NCBI GenBank assembly: GCA_937877685.1
Contig: CALFGU010000216.1
Coordinates: 1-17,434, forward strand
Direction: 5' to 3'
Source of the DNA: an uncultured Prevotella sp.
GTDB taxonomy: Bacteria; Bacteroidota; Bacteroidia; Bacteroidales; Bacteroidaceae
DNA length: 17,434 bases
How positions within the stretch are numbered: the stretch's first letter is position 1; each line of letters opens with the position of its first letter. Below, piece after piece: positions 1 to 7,690 of this stretch. The position numbers and the translations under genes were made by a program. The notes beneath the pieces are model-generated. The model was given only the letters and a program-made list of their open reading frames with translations. It had not been told where the DNA came from and ran no database searches.

Positions 1-393
1 GGATGTGCGACTGCCGAAGAAGACCAAGTCACCGCGCTTTAAGTTTTCAATGCGTTCCACTTTTTCGCCTTCGTGAAACTGTGAAACGGAAGTGCGAGTG
101 AGGGGAATGTTTGACTTATTGAACACATACATCGTGAATCCCGAGCAGTCAAAACCGTTAGGACTGCTGTGACCATAGCGATACTTCACGCCGAGATACT
201 CCAACGCTGTGTTAATCAAATTGTCGGCAGTTGCGATGCGCTTTACCTCTTCGATTTCGGGAGAACTAGCATTGGCGAGCGCCTCATATTCTTCGCACAC
301 GTCATCTCCGGCATATGTGATAAACATGCCGTTCTCCGCCGTAGGAAGTACGGCAAGAACAAAGATTATGAAGGTTAAAATGTAGCGAAGCAT
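1..393 (-). CDS. NlpC/P60-family secreted cell-wall peptidase (5' part only)
   Basis: This is the first 131 codons of a gene that continues past the left edge. Residues 1-20 form a hydrophobic signal sequence (MLRYILTFIIFVLAVLPTA). The C-terminal half starts an NlpC/P60 domain: ALEYLGVKYRYGHSSPNGFDCSGF holds the nucleophile motif, with catalytic Cys83 in FDCSGF, and RGDLVFFGS (about 120-128) is the strand that normally precedes the catalytic His. That His lies outside the window. NlpC/P60 enzymes cut the D-Glu to diamino-acid bond in peptidoglycan stem peptides; with a signal sequence the protein should act in the periplasm or at the cell surface. The ATG at 393 is chosen because it begins the signal peptide and sits about 20 nt after the expected start of a good promoter at 419-450. 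The gene is separated from the glycosyltransferase upstream by a long inverted repeat, so it is probably its own transcription unit. Confidence 0.88.
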   Translation of the reverse strand, partial: MLRYILTFIIFVLAVLPTAENGMFITYAGDDVCEEYEALANASSPEIEEVKRIATADNLINTALEYLGVKYRYGHSSPNGFDCSGFTMYVFNKSNIPLTRTSVSQFHEGEKVERIENLKRGDLVFFGSRTS

Positions 394-418
394 AGAGATG
401 ATTTGTTGAAACAGGGTG

Positions 419-450
419 CAAAATTACGCATTTATTTTGATATAACCAAA
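419..450 (-). promoter_or_regulatory. Bacteroidetes-type promoter for the NlpC/P60 gene
   Basis: On the minus strand a TTTG (plus-strand 447-450) is followed after 20 nt by TAATTTTG (419-426), which matches the Bacteroidetes -7 consensus TAnnTTTG with the usual -33 spacing. The predicted start near 412 leaves a leader of about 20 nt before the ATG at 393. The -33 element lies directly beside the inverted repeat at 455-524. Confidence 0.7.
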
Positions 451-454
451 TAAT

Positions 455-524
455 AGTGAGGAGGAAAGGCAAATTTAACATTCTGACACAAGTCTTCTTG
501 TCGCGTTTGCTTTTCCTCCTCACT
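455..524 (-). terminator. 19-bp inverted repeat, probable terminator of the glycosyltransferase unit
   Basis: The arms 455-473 and 506-524 are complementary at 18 of 19 positions, with one G/A difference that would be a G-U type pair on one strand. They enclose a 32-nt loop. Within the loop, ACAAG and CTTGT form a smaller stem. The element lies 21 nt after the glycosyltransferase stop codon and directly before the next promoter, so termination is the simplest role. There is no proper U tract on the minus strand, only ATTATTT, so it may work by structure, or it may be a dispersed palindromic repeat. Confidence 0.5.
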
Positions 525-544
525 TGTTAATGCAGGGGATTGTT

Positions 545-1642
545 TCACTTGCTCCATGCTTCCAGATAGCGTTGTGCAACTTTGACGTAATCGTGGTGTT
601 TCAAGATGTAGTTGACGCTATCACGCTTGAGTTGCGGAATGCGTTCGGGATGCAACGCAAGGTCTCTCAATGCTTGATAAACACTCTCCTCATTGGGGAG
701 CACGTTAATAATAGGTTGCAACGTGTGTTCCTCCATCAAGTCATAATGTTCGGGTTCGGCACCACCCACAACGATTAATCCTTGCGCCATTGCTTCAAGG
801 GCATTCATGGCAGGCGTATAGCTGTAAAGTTGATCCAGAATGACGTCGCTACCATTCATGAGTTCGACATACTTAGCGAAGGGCACATTCTCTACTCTCA
901 CCATTTCGCACTTCTCTGGCAGTTCCTGCGCCACACGTTCCAAAGCGCGTAACATAATGTCCGTGCCCTTATAAACAGAACGCTGTTTCTGAATGCCGAT
1001 AAAGAAGCGCACGCGCTGGGGTGTCTTATCGCTTAGGGTAAGTCCCTCGCGGGGCAAAATGGGGAAGGGAATAAATTGCGTCTTTTCTGGAAAGTGGGGT
1101 GCATACGAAGCTTGGTATTCGTAGAGTCCCGTAATGATGCCGTCACAATCCTTTGCGATATGTTGGTTCAACTCTCCCTTCTTCCCTCGCAACCATTCGT
1201 TCGTCCAAAGGTCAATATCCTCGCTTTCGCGCACCTCGGGACCAAAATTAAAATCCGAATAGCGGAAGGTGGAACAGTCTAATCCTGCGCGCACCCAGTA
1301 GTGGTCCATCCCAAATGCCCCAAGGAAAATCCGCTTATTATGGCGGCGCAAATACTTATAGAAAAGCATCATGCGCTCTGCCTTAAGGGGGATAAAAATG
1401 GGGTTAATGAGTTGCACTACGTCGTATCCGCGGAATTTCCGAAATTCCTTAATGAGACGCCAAAGGTAGCGCAACGTGCGCAACTTTCCCCAAGTTAGGT
1501 CACGGTAAAAATCAATGTCGCGGGGGTAGTTTTTCCACCCGTCTCCATCACTTGCCACGGTCACTTCATGCCCCAGTTTGCGGAGTCCTTCGGCAAGTGT
1601 GGCATGCACATTGCTGTAATCGCCAAGCAAAAGAATTTTCAT
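545..1642 (-). CDS. GT-B fold glycosyltransferase (GT4-like, glycosyltransferase family 1 fold)
   Basis: This 365-residue protein should move a sugar from a nucleotide donor to a glycan or lipid acceptor at the cytoplasmic face of the membrane; the substrates cannot be read from sequence. The N-terminus is a Rossmann-like start with a flexible acceptor loop (MKILLLGDYSNVHATLAEGLRK, HEVTVAS). The C-terminal domain carries the donor-site pattern RFFIGIQ..VYKGTDIMLRAL.. and PAMNALEAMAQGLIVVGG. Glu283 of LEAMA matches the second Glu of the EX7E motif, but the first position is Tyr275. The ATG at 1642 is preferred over an upstream one at 1690, because it begins exactly at the Rossmann strand and lies 16 nt after the stop of the preceding gene instead of overlapping it. 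It is probably cotranscribed with the C_GCAxxG_C_C gene. There is no signal peptide or membrane segment. No other capsule or LPS genes are visible nearby. Confidence 0.82.
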   Translation of the reverse strand: MKILLLGDYSNVHATLAEGLRKLGHEVTVASDGDGWKNYPRDIDFYRDLTWGKLRTLRYLWRLIKEFRKFRGYDVVQLINPIFIPLKAERMMLFYKYLRRHNKRIFLGAFGMDHYWVRAGLDCSTFRYSDFNFGPEVRESEDIDLWTNEWLRGKKGELNQHIAKDCDGIITGLYEYQASYAPHFPEKTQFIPFPILPREGLTLSDKTPQRVRFFIGIQKQRSVYKGTDIMLRALERVAQELPEKCEMVRVENVPFAKYVELMNGSDVILDQLYSYTPAMNALEAMAQGLIVVGGAEPEHYDLMEEHTLQPIINVLPNEESVYQALRDLALHPERIPQLKRDSVNYILKHHDYVKVAQRYLEAWSK

Positions 1643-1658
1643 TCGAGCGGTGTGGCGG

Positions 1659-2123
1659 TTAAGCGTTTTTTGATTGCAGATAGTCGGCAAAGATGCGCGC
1701 AGCGGTTTCCACCATCATGGCGCAAGGGCGCTTTTTGTAGTATTCCGGAGTGCGCACTTCTGCTTGATGTGGCGTAGGTTCTTGCTTGCTGAGACCGAGG
1801 AGTTCGGAACAGATGAGCGAACCATTCTCTTGGCGGAACTTTTCAGCAAGGTCCTGCACTACCTTATAGTTGTAAGACTTTCCTTCGTTGTCACTGCCTT
1901 CTGTTGCTCCAGTGTCGAGACCTGCAAGTAAGAAAAGTCCACATGCAGCACCACAAGTTTGGCGCATGCGCCCAATGCCGCCACCAAAGGAAGCAGCCAT
2001 CTTAAATGCTTGTTCGTCAGTGAAACCATAAAGGTCAGCAAAGGCGGCTACAACTGCTTGCGAACAGTTATACCCACTCTTAAAAAGCGCAACAGCGCGC
2101 TCAATTCTGTCTTCGTAAGTCAT
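1659..2123 (-). CDS. C_GCAxxG_C_C family (putative redox-active) protein
   Basis: This 154-residue protein has all the invariant features of the C_GCAxxG_C_C family: Cys20 in GYNCSQAV, the glycine-rich FGGGIGRMRQTCGAACG with Cys57 and Cys61, Cys105 in SLICSELL, and Cys134 in RPCAMMVETAA. The Cys pattern suggests metal or cluster binding or thiol redox chemistry. The family has no firmly assigned reaction, so the function stays open. It is helical and cytoplasmic, with no signal peptide. Its length is normal for the family. The ATG at 2123 gives the expected N-terminus a short distance before the first conserved motif. It is the first gene of an apparent two-gene unit with the glycosyltransferase 16 nt downstream. 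No convincing TAnnTTTG promoter with a -33 partner was found directly upstream. Confidence 0.88.
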   Translation of the reverse strand: MTYEDRIERAVALFKSGYNCSQAVVAAFADLYGFTDEQAFKMAASFGGGIGRMRQTCGAACGLFLLAGLDTGATEGSDNEGKSYNYKVVQDLAEKFRQENGSLICSELLGLSKQEPTPHQAEVRTPEYYKKRPCAMMVETAARIFADYLQSKNA

Positions 2124-2238
2124 GATAATGATGATATGTTTGTTTGTATAATAATTCTTAATTAGATGGCGCCGTGTTTATCAGTAAATGCTCGTAAAAA
2201 GAGGCCTGCGTAAACGCCATATTAATAGTGCCGTTACG

Positions 2239-2271
2239 AAGTCTCAAATTCGGCGCCTTAAGTCTCAAATT
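2239..2271. repeat. Paired 12-bp direct repeat AAGTCTCAAATT
   Basis: Two exact copies (2239-2250 and 2260-2271) start 21 bp apart, which is two helical turns. The reverse complement begins AATTTGAGA, which recurs before tamL at 7639. The copies lie 116-148 bp before the C_GCAxxG_C_C start codon and could be operator half-sites or a dispersed intergenic repeat. The function is unknown. Confidence 0.6.
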
Positions 2272-2456
2272 GTGCGTCGGGAAATACTCTTTCTGCGCCC
2301 TATGTGAGGAATTGTAAATCGCAGGTCAAATCTCGCAAAGTTTGTGGCAAGAATAGTTCCTTGTTAGTGACGATTCACAAAAACGTGTGTGCGAAATAGT
2401 TCTTGCAAAAATAGAGAATTATTTGGACTTTCGCTCTAACTTTCGCATCTTTGTCG

Positions 2457-2464
2457 TATCTTTG
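2457..2464 (+). promoter_or_regulatory. Bacteroidetes -7 element for tRNA-Ser
   Basis: TATCTTTG at 2457-2464 fits TAnnTTTG exactly and lies 16 nt before the mature tRNA 5' end. A near copy (CATCTTTG, 2446-2453) precedes it. No good TTG is present at the usual -33 distance, so the upstream half of the promoter is weak or atypical. Confidence 0.6.
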
Positions 2465-2480
2465 CACTCGCAAAACTAAA

Positions 2481-2568
2481 GGAAAGGTGCTCGAGTGGTT
2501 GAAGAGGCACGCCTGGAAAGCGTGTATACGTCAAAAGCGTATCACGGGTTCGAATCCCGTCCTTTCCG
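2481..2568 (+). tRNA. tRNA-Ser, anticodon GGA (reads UCC/UCU)
   Basis: The 88-nt class II cloverleaf can be folded by eye. The acceptor stem GGAAAGG (2481-2487) pairs with CCTTTCC (2561-2567), with discriminator G2568. The anticodon stem CACGC/GCGTG encloses the loop CTGGAAA with anticodon GGA at 2515-2517. A long variable arm has ATACG pairing with CGTAT, and the T arm is ACGGG-TTCGAAT-CCCGT. The long variable arm and the GGA anticodon together identify serine. The 3' CCA is not encoded. It has its own -7 element and an intrinsic terminator, so it is a single-gene unit. Confidence 0.97.
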
Positions 2569-2585
2569 CTTTGTGAATATGTGAT

Positions 2586-2635
2586 AACAACTTCAAAGGA
2601 ACGTGTTGCGGCATGACCTTTGAGGTTGTTTTTTT
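2586..2635 (+). terminator. Intrinsic terminator of tRNA-Ser
   Basis: Arms 2586-2599 and 2617-2630 pair over 14 positions with a single T-G wobble and a 17-nt loop, and run into seven T residues (2629-2635). It begins 17 nt after the tRNA end. Confidence 0.85.
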
Positions 2636-2738
2636 GTGAAAATGCTTTAATCGCCGTGTCATAAAGTAGCGCTTTGATGACTCAAAGGAGCAATAGAACA
2701 AACAAACCTCCTAAAAAACTATAAAACTCCTGGTATGC

Positions 2739-2769
2739 TTGGACATAGCGTATTGATGTTGTAAATTTG
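2739..2769 (+). promoter_or_regulatory. Bacteroidetes-type promoter for tamB
   Basis: TTG at 2739-2741 and TAAATTTG at 2762-2769 are separated by 20 nt, a full match to the Bacteroidetes -33/-7 promoter. The predicted start near 2775 leaves a leader of about 55 nt before the ATG at 2831. Confidence 0.75.
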
Positions 2770-2830
2770 CAGTGATTTTGCGTAACATTATAAATAACGT
2801 GCGCGCGAGAAAACTGATTTTACGTTTTAT

Positions 2831-5800
2831 ATGAAGCAAACACTTCTCGTCATAACAACCCTTTTGCTGTGGTTGATACAGCAACTGCTGATAGGCTTTC
2901 TCCTGTTGGCAGGACTTTTATATATCCCTGCCGTTCAAAACTATCTCGTAGATAAGGCTGCGAGCAGTTTGTCGGAATCGTTAGGCATGGAGGTCAGCGT
3001 AGAAAGCGTGCGCTTGTCCTTCCCTCTTGATTTAGACGTTCAGGGAGTAGTGGCGCGTGAAGGAAATGACACCTTGATGGCCGTCGATGTGTTACGCATA
3101 GATGTGCCCCTCAAGCCTCTCTTCTCAGGTCAGGCAAATGTGGACGAATTTACGCTTCTCGGCGCAAAGATCAACACCAAACATTACATCCCTGACACTC
3201 GCGTGAGTGGCACTATCGGAAGCGTTGCGCTGAAGAGTCATGGCGTTGACCTCAATCAAGAAACCGTCATGCTCGACCTTATGCAACTTTCCGATGCGCG
3301 CCTTTGTGTGGCGCTTAGTGATACTGCCGCGGTCGATACAACTACTTCTGCTCCCACAAAGTGGCGCATCAATATGCCCAATATGAAGGTGGATCGCACG
3401 GCGGTGGCATTGAGCATGCCTGGCGACTCCATGCGCTTTTTCTTGAATCTTCATGACGTGACGCTGAAAGAAGGTGTGTTCGACCTTGGAGCGCCCTTCT
3501 ACGGATTGGAACGCCTTCAACTTTCGGGTTCGGCAGTAGCCATGGGTGCGCCAACTCAGTTGGATTTGCCCGTTCACCTTGAACGCTTCCTCGCAACTTC
3601 AGCCGTGCAGAAAGATTCGCTCTTTACCTATCTTGTCGATAGCCTGAGTGCAACTGTTGATAGTCTGTCGTATGACAAGTCTGGAACACTCCTTTGTGGC
3701 ATACGCGGTGTGGCCCTTCGTGAACATTCAGGACTGCGCGTGAGCAACCTTTCGGGTTCTGTTTATATGGACAGCGTGCTGCTCTCACTTCCTGCGTGGA
3801 ACCTCTCAACTCCTCACTCCCGCCTTTCAGCCTCTGTGCAACTCCCTTGGGAAGCGCTTGAGGCCGGAAGTAAGGCCGGTTTGCGCACGAGTATTGAAGG
3901 AAGCATCGGTAGTGAGGACATCCAAACTGCACTACAAATGGCGGCGGTAGAGGGCGTTGAAGACCTGCTTCCGCAAGTTCCTCTCAATGTACAGTTAGTT
4001 GCAGACGGGAATATGGACCACTTGCATCTGCTCACCTGTAAGGCCGAACTGCAAGGGTTAGTCTCGCTGGCTGCCGATGGTGATGTGTTGCACCTCATTC
4101 CCGACTCTACACAACAAAACATACAACCCATGAGCGCTGCGCTCAACTATCAAATGGGTTTTCAAAACATGCGTCCCCTCTTGTCGCGCATGGGCATTGC
4201 CGATACGACACTGCGTATTCCTAATGGCACATCTGTAAACGGAACAGCCGCTTTCAAGGGCAACGATTATAAAGCCACGGCGCGCATGAAGTCGCTTGGA
4301 GGTAACTTGTCCATAGATGCTGCTACGAATCTCGACAGCGAGCGCTATAAAGTGGCGCTTCTTGCTGATGGTTTCCCTCTGTCGGCCTTCCTACCCACTT
4401 TAGGTGCCTCAGATTTCAGTGGCAGTTTTACCGCTGAGGGACTCAAGTTTGACCCCACGTCACCCCGTGCGTTGACTGACTTAAAGGCGCAGGTGGATTC
4501 CTTACGCTTTTCGGATATTGACTTAAACAACCTCAAGCTTGCGGCAAACATTGCGCAACAACAGTTAGACGCGCGCTTCTCTGCCTATAACACGGCGATT
4601 GAAGGCGAAGGTACGGTTCAGGGTAACTTTATCAATGGTTATCATTTGAATCTTGATGCCATAATGGAGCATTGTTCGTTGCAACAACTGGCAGGTGCGA
4701 AGGCCGATGTGGGATTGGGGTCGATGATAAATATTGACTTTGATAGCGATGAGGCGTTTGAAGCGTTCCAGACTAAGGGAAGTTTGTGTTACAATCACTT
4801 TGACACGCCCGAAAGAAGCGTCATGATGAAAGACATCTTCTTCGACTTTGCCTCATCTCCCGACACGACGACCTCACATCTGAATGCCGGAAACATGACC
4901 CTCGCTTTCGCTACAAAGGGGCACATATCCACGTTGGGAACCCAAATCACCCCGATGATGGATTACTTATCAACGTGCTCCGAACGCCTACGCATCAGTC
5001 ATGACACACTCCGCACGTTGCTTCCAGGACTTAACCTCACGCTTCATGCTGGAAATGATAACCCCATGACCAACATTCTTCGCGCCATGGGTTACACGCT
5101 TGACACGGTTTCGGTAAACTTGGCCACCTATCCCGAAATTGGGCTTACGGGTGACTTTATGATGAAAAACTTCCACTACGGAACGTTCCAATTAGATAAC
5201 GCAACTGCCACACTGTCTCACAATGACTACGGCATCAAACTCAGTGGGCAGGTCATCAATAACGCCCGCCGAAATCCCAATAAGTTTGCCTTGGCATTCC
5301 GTAGTTATTTGTTGGCAAACACTGGCGGACTGGACTTCCAATTTAAGGATGAACACGGTAACACTGGCTTTGATGTGGGGGTGCGTGCCGATGTGACGCA
5401 CGAAGGACTGAAAGCGCAACTCTATCCTCAGCATCCGAAAATTGCGTTCCGCTCATTCGAAGTCAACCGTGACAACTTTGTGTTCCTCGGAAACAATAAG
5501 CAATTACAGGCCGACTTACGCCTTCGAGCAGATGACGGAACGGGGTTGCAATTCCTCAGTGAAAGCACCGATTCTCTCAATAACATCACGCTCAATATCC
5601 AAAGTCTGAACCTAAAGGAACTCTCCGAAGTGCTTCCTTATATGCCCAAAATGGGCGGACTCTTTAATGCCGACCTCCATGTTGCAGACAATCATGAGAG
5701 TATCTCAGCAACGGGTACCATTGCTACTAAGGGACTGGAATATGAGGGGTCTTATCTCGGCAATATCGGAGCGGACGTGGCTTATTTGCCCACGTCGGAA

Positions 5801-7438
5801 AGCGAATCTTTCGCTCGTGTGGACCTCACAGTGGATGGCGATAAAGTGATGGAGTGTTCCGGCACTTACGAAGACACTGAAGAGGGGCGCTTTGAGGGCG
5901 ACGCGCTACTGAAAGACTTACCCTTGGCGCTCATTAACGGATTCCTTGCCGGAACAGACATTTACATGAAGGGAACTGTGCAAGGCGGTGTGCATATTGA
6001 CGGAACGCTGGATGCTCCAAGGGTAAACGGGGACGTGCGTTTTGCTGATTCTCACGTGTATTCCTCTATCTATGGTTTCGACTTCAGAATGGATGAAAAA
6101 CCTATCCGTTTGCAGAACACGAAACTGTTGTTTGAAAACTTCAACCTCAGTTCTACGGGCAACAATCCCTTGACCGTAAACGGCAAAGTGGATATGAGCG
6201 ACATGAGCAATATGAAGTTGGACATCGCAATGAGGGCGAAGAACTTTGAACTCATTAATGCGAAGCGCAAACTCAATTCCGTTGTTTATGGTAAGGCATA
6301 CGTGGACTTCGATTGCACCGTGCGTGGCAATTTAGACAATATCATTGTGCGCGGTGACTTGGATGTTTTGAACCGTACGAATGTTTCTTACGTCCTTAAG
6401 GAATCTCCGCTCACCGTTGACGACCAGTTGGAAGGTTTAGTGCAATTTGTGAATTTTGAAGATACAACCACCATTGCGCCCCAGTCACTTCCTGCCACGA
6501 ATATGGACCTCACGCTGAACTTAGGCATTAGTGAAGCGGCGAATTTCTATTGTGGTCTTTCGGATGACGGCAAGAGTTACGTGGATGTGCAGGGTGGGGG
6601 AGACTTAACTCTCCGCATGACGCAACAAGGCGAGATGCGCCTTATCGGTCGTCTCACTATTGAGGAAGGAGAAATGAAATATACGCTCCCCATTATACCT
6701 CTCAAGACCTTTAAACTCTCACAGGGTAGTTATGTGGAATTTACGGGCGATGTGGCAAATCCTACGCTCAATATTCAGGCAAAGGAACGCATGAAGTCGG
6801 TAGTCACGGAAAACGATCAGCAACGTTCTGTGGCCTTTGACGTAGGTGTGGCGATTTCAAAGACCTTAGAAGACATGGGACTTGAGTTTACCGTGGCCGC
6901 GCCTGAAGATATGGGCATACAAAACCAACTAACGGCCATGACTCCTGCGCAACGCTCGAAGGTGGCAGTGTCACTCATGGCAACGGGATTGTTCCTTGCG
7001 GATGGTTATGGTGCTAAGGGTGGCATGCAAGCGGGTTCGGCGCTCAACGCTTTCTTGCAGAGCGAAATCCAAAACATTGCTGGTAGTGCGCTCAAGACAG
7101 TTGATATCAACTTTGGTATTGAAAACAGCACGACACAAACGGGCGCTTCGCAAACAGACTATTCCTTCCAGTTCTCTAAGCGCTTCTTTAACGACCGTTT
7201 TGCTGTCAATATTGGCGGTAAGGTAAGTACGGGCCAGGAGGCAGACAACTCCGCCACAAGTTTTATTGATAACATCACCTTGGAGTATCGTTTGGACAAG
7301 GGGGCTACGCGCTATGTGCAGGTGTTCTATGACCGCAGTAACTATGACCCCTTGGAAGGACAACTCACTAAGATGGGCACGGGTGTTGTACTCAGAAAGA
7401 AGACCAACAAACTGGGTGAACTCTTCATCTTTAAGTAA
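2831..7438 (+). CDS. tamB: TamB-like translocation and assembly module inner-membrane protein
   Basis: This 1535-residue protein has the TamB/AsmA-like layout. One N-terminal membrane anchor (about residues 3-33, very Leu-rich) is followed by an AsmA-like start (SSLSESLGMEVSVESVRLSFPLDLDVQGV). A long region of repeated beta strands comes next, with no Cys-rich or enzymatic motifs. A C-terminal TamB domain occupies roughly the last 450 residues and ends in strands such as NITLEYRLDKGATRYVQVFYDRSNYDPLEGQ. TamB proteins span the periplasm as a hydrophobic beta groove and work with a TamA-type outer-membrane partner in outer-membrane protein assembly or lipid transport. Length and design are typical for Bacteroidetes. 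The ATG at 2831 gives the anchor directly and follows a good promoter. The partner TamL follows 252 nt downstream. No start or stop anomalies were seen; identification is by architecture and C-terminal pattern. Confidence 0.9.
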   Translation: MKQTLLVITTLLLWLIQQLLIGFLLLAGLLYIPAVQNYLVDKAASSLSESLGMEVSVESVRLSFPLDLDVQGVVAREGNDTLMAVDVLRIDVPLKPLFSGQANVDEFTLLGAKINTKHYIPDTRVSGTIGSVALKSHGVDLNQETVMLDLMQLSDARLCVALSDTAAVDTTTSAPTKWRINMPNMKVDRTAVALSMPGDSMRFFLNLHDVTLKEGVFDLGAPFYGLERLQLSGSAVAMGAPTQLDLPVHLERFLATSAVQKDSLFTYLVDSLSATVDSLSYDKSGTLLCGIRGVALREHSGLRVSNLSGSVYMDSVLLSLPAWNLSTPHSRLSASVQLPWEALEAGSKAGLRTSIEGSIGSEDIQTALQMAAVEGVEDLLPQVPLNVQLVADGNMDHLHLLTCKAELQGLVSLAADGDVLHLIPDSTQQNIQPMSAALNYQMGFQNMRPLLSRMGIADTTLRIPNGTSVNGTAAFKGNDYKATARMKSLGGNLSIDAATNLDSERYKVALLADGFPLSAFLPTLGASDFSGSFTAEGLKFDPTSPRALTDLKAQVDSLRFSDIDLNNLKLAANIAQQQLDARFSAYNTAIEGEGTVQGNFINGYHLNLDAIMEHCSLQQLAGAKADVGLGSMINIDFDSDEAFEAFQTKGSLCYNHFDTPERSVMMKDIFFDFASSPDTTTSHLNAGNMTLAFATKGHISTLGTQITPMMDYLSTCSERLRISHDTLRTLLPGLNLTLHAGNDNPMTNILRAMGYTLDTVSVNLATYPEIGLTGDFMMKNFHYGTFQLDNATATLSHNDYGIKLSGQVINNARRNPNKFALAFRSYLLANTGGLDFQFKDEHGNTGFDVGVRADVTHEGLKAQLYPQHPKIAFRSFEVNRDNFVFLGNNKQLQADLRLRADDGTGLQFLSESTDSLNNITLNIQSLNLKELSEVLPYMPKMGGLFNADLHVADNHESISATGTIATKGLEYEGSYLGNIGADVAYLPTSESESFARVDLTVDGDKVMECSGTYEDTEEGRFEGDALLKDLPLALINGFLAGTDIYMKGTVQGGVHIDGTLDAPRVNGDVRFADSHVYSSIYGFDFRMDEKPIRLQNTKLLFENFNLSSTGNNPLTVNGKVDMSDMSNMKLDIAMRAKNFELINAKRKLNSVVYGKAYVDFDCTVRGNLDNIIVRGDLDVLNRTNVSYVLKESPLTVDDQLEGLVQFVNFEDTTTIAPQSLPATNMDLTLNLGISEAANFYCGLSDDGKSYVDVQGGGDLTLRMTQQGEMRLIGRLTIEEGEMKYTLPIIPLKTFKLSQGSYVEFTGDVANPTLNIQAKERMKSVVTENDQQRSVAFDVGVAISKTLEDMGLEFTVAAPEDMGIQNQLTAMTPAQRSKVAVSLMATGLFLADGYGAKGGMQAGSALNAFLQSEIQNIAGSALKTVDINFGIENSTTQTGASQTDYSFQFSKRFFNDRFAVNIGGKVSTGQEADNSATSFIDNITLEYRLDKGATRYVQVFYDRSNYDPLEGQLTKMGTGVVLRKKTNKLGELFIFK

Positions 7439-7503
7439 TCCGTAGGCGAGTCTCTGAATCCCTGATTTGAACGTGAGGGAGACGGAGCACAGAACCCCCA
7501 ATG

Positions 7504-7535
7504 GCATGGGACTTTAGCAAAGAAAAGTCCCATGC
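7504..7535 (+). terminator. 12-bp perfect hairpin after tamB
   Basis: Arms GCATGGGACTTT (7504-7515) and AAAGTCCCATGC (7524-7535) are perfectly complementary around an 8-nt loop, 66 nt after the tamB stop. There is no U tract behind it, so it could terminate weakly, stabilise the tamB 3' end or separate tamB from tamL. It is drawn on the plus strand only because tamB lies upstream. Confidence 0.45.
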
Positions 7536-7573
7536 ATAACTTCTTAAAAATAAGGCATTCTTAATGTTGTGAA

Positions 7574-7611
7574 ACGAAGTTACTAATTCGAGGCACGAAA
7601 AGTAACTTCGT
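7574..7611. repeat. 11-bp inverted repeat ACGAAGTTACT/AGTAACTTCGT between tamB and tamL
   Basis: Arms 7574-7584 and 7601-7611 are perfect complements around 16 nt, and TTCG/CGAA (7587-7590, 7596-7599) extends the stem inside the loop. A third half-copy, AAAGTTACTTTT, follows at 7618-7629. The same AAAGTTACTT recurs in the intergenic region at 12606-12615. It may be a regulatory dyad for tamL or a small dispersed repeat. Confidence 0.5.
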
Positions 7612-7690
7612 GTGCCCAAAGTTACTTTTAGGGAGCACAATTTGAGATGCCGTTACGAATAGGTTGAATCTACCTGTTTTTTTATCCATC

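Larger units (their letters stand above)
2124..2480. other. Gene-free divergent intergenic stretch with short repeats
   Basis: I see no credible gene here. It holds a 12-bp direct repeat (AAGTCTCAAATT at 2239-2250 and 2260-2271, 21 bp apart), two GGCGCC palindromes (2168-2173, 2252-2257), a 7-bp inverted repeat GCAAGAA/TTCTTGC (2347-2353 and 2400-2406, 46-nt loop) and the tRNA promoter at its right end. A minus-strand TAnnTTTG match (2406-2413) has no -33 partner and would give a leader of nearly 280 nt, so it is weak. Confidence 0.6.

Noticed and set aside
1643..1690. Longer start of the glycosyltransferase at 1690
   Set aside because: It would overlap the preceding gene and adds 16 residues ahead of the first Rossmann strand.
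2406..2413. Minus-strand TATTTTTG as promoter for the C_GCAxxG_C_C gene
   Set aside because: There is no TTG 19-21 nt upstream, and it would give a leader of nearly 280 nt.
6971..7507. A 178-codon open frame antisense to the tamB 3' end
   Set aside because: It overlaps the conserved TamB domain, has no recognisable product, and crosses the hairpin at 7504-7535.
7617..7624. Minus-strand TAACTTTG, a TAnnTTTG match between tamB and tamL
   Set aside because: It has no -33 partner at the right distance and no minus-strand gene downstream; it is part of the recurring AAAGTTACTT word.
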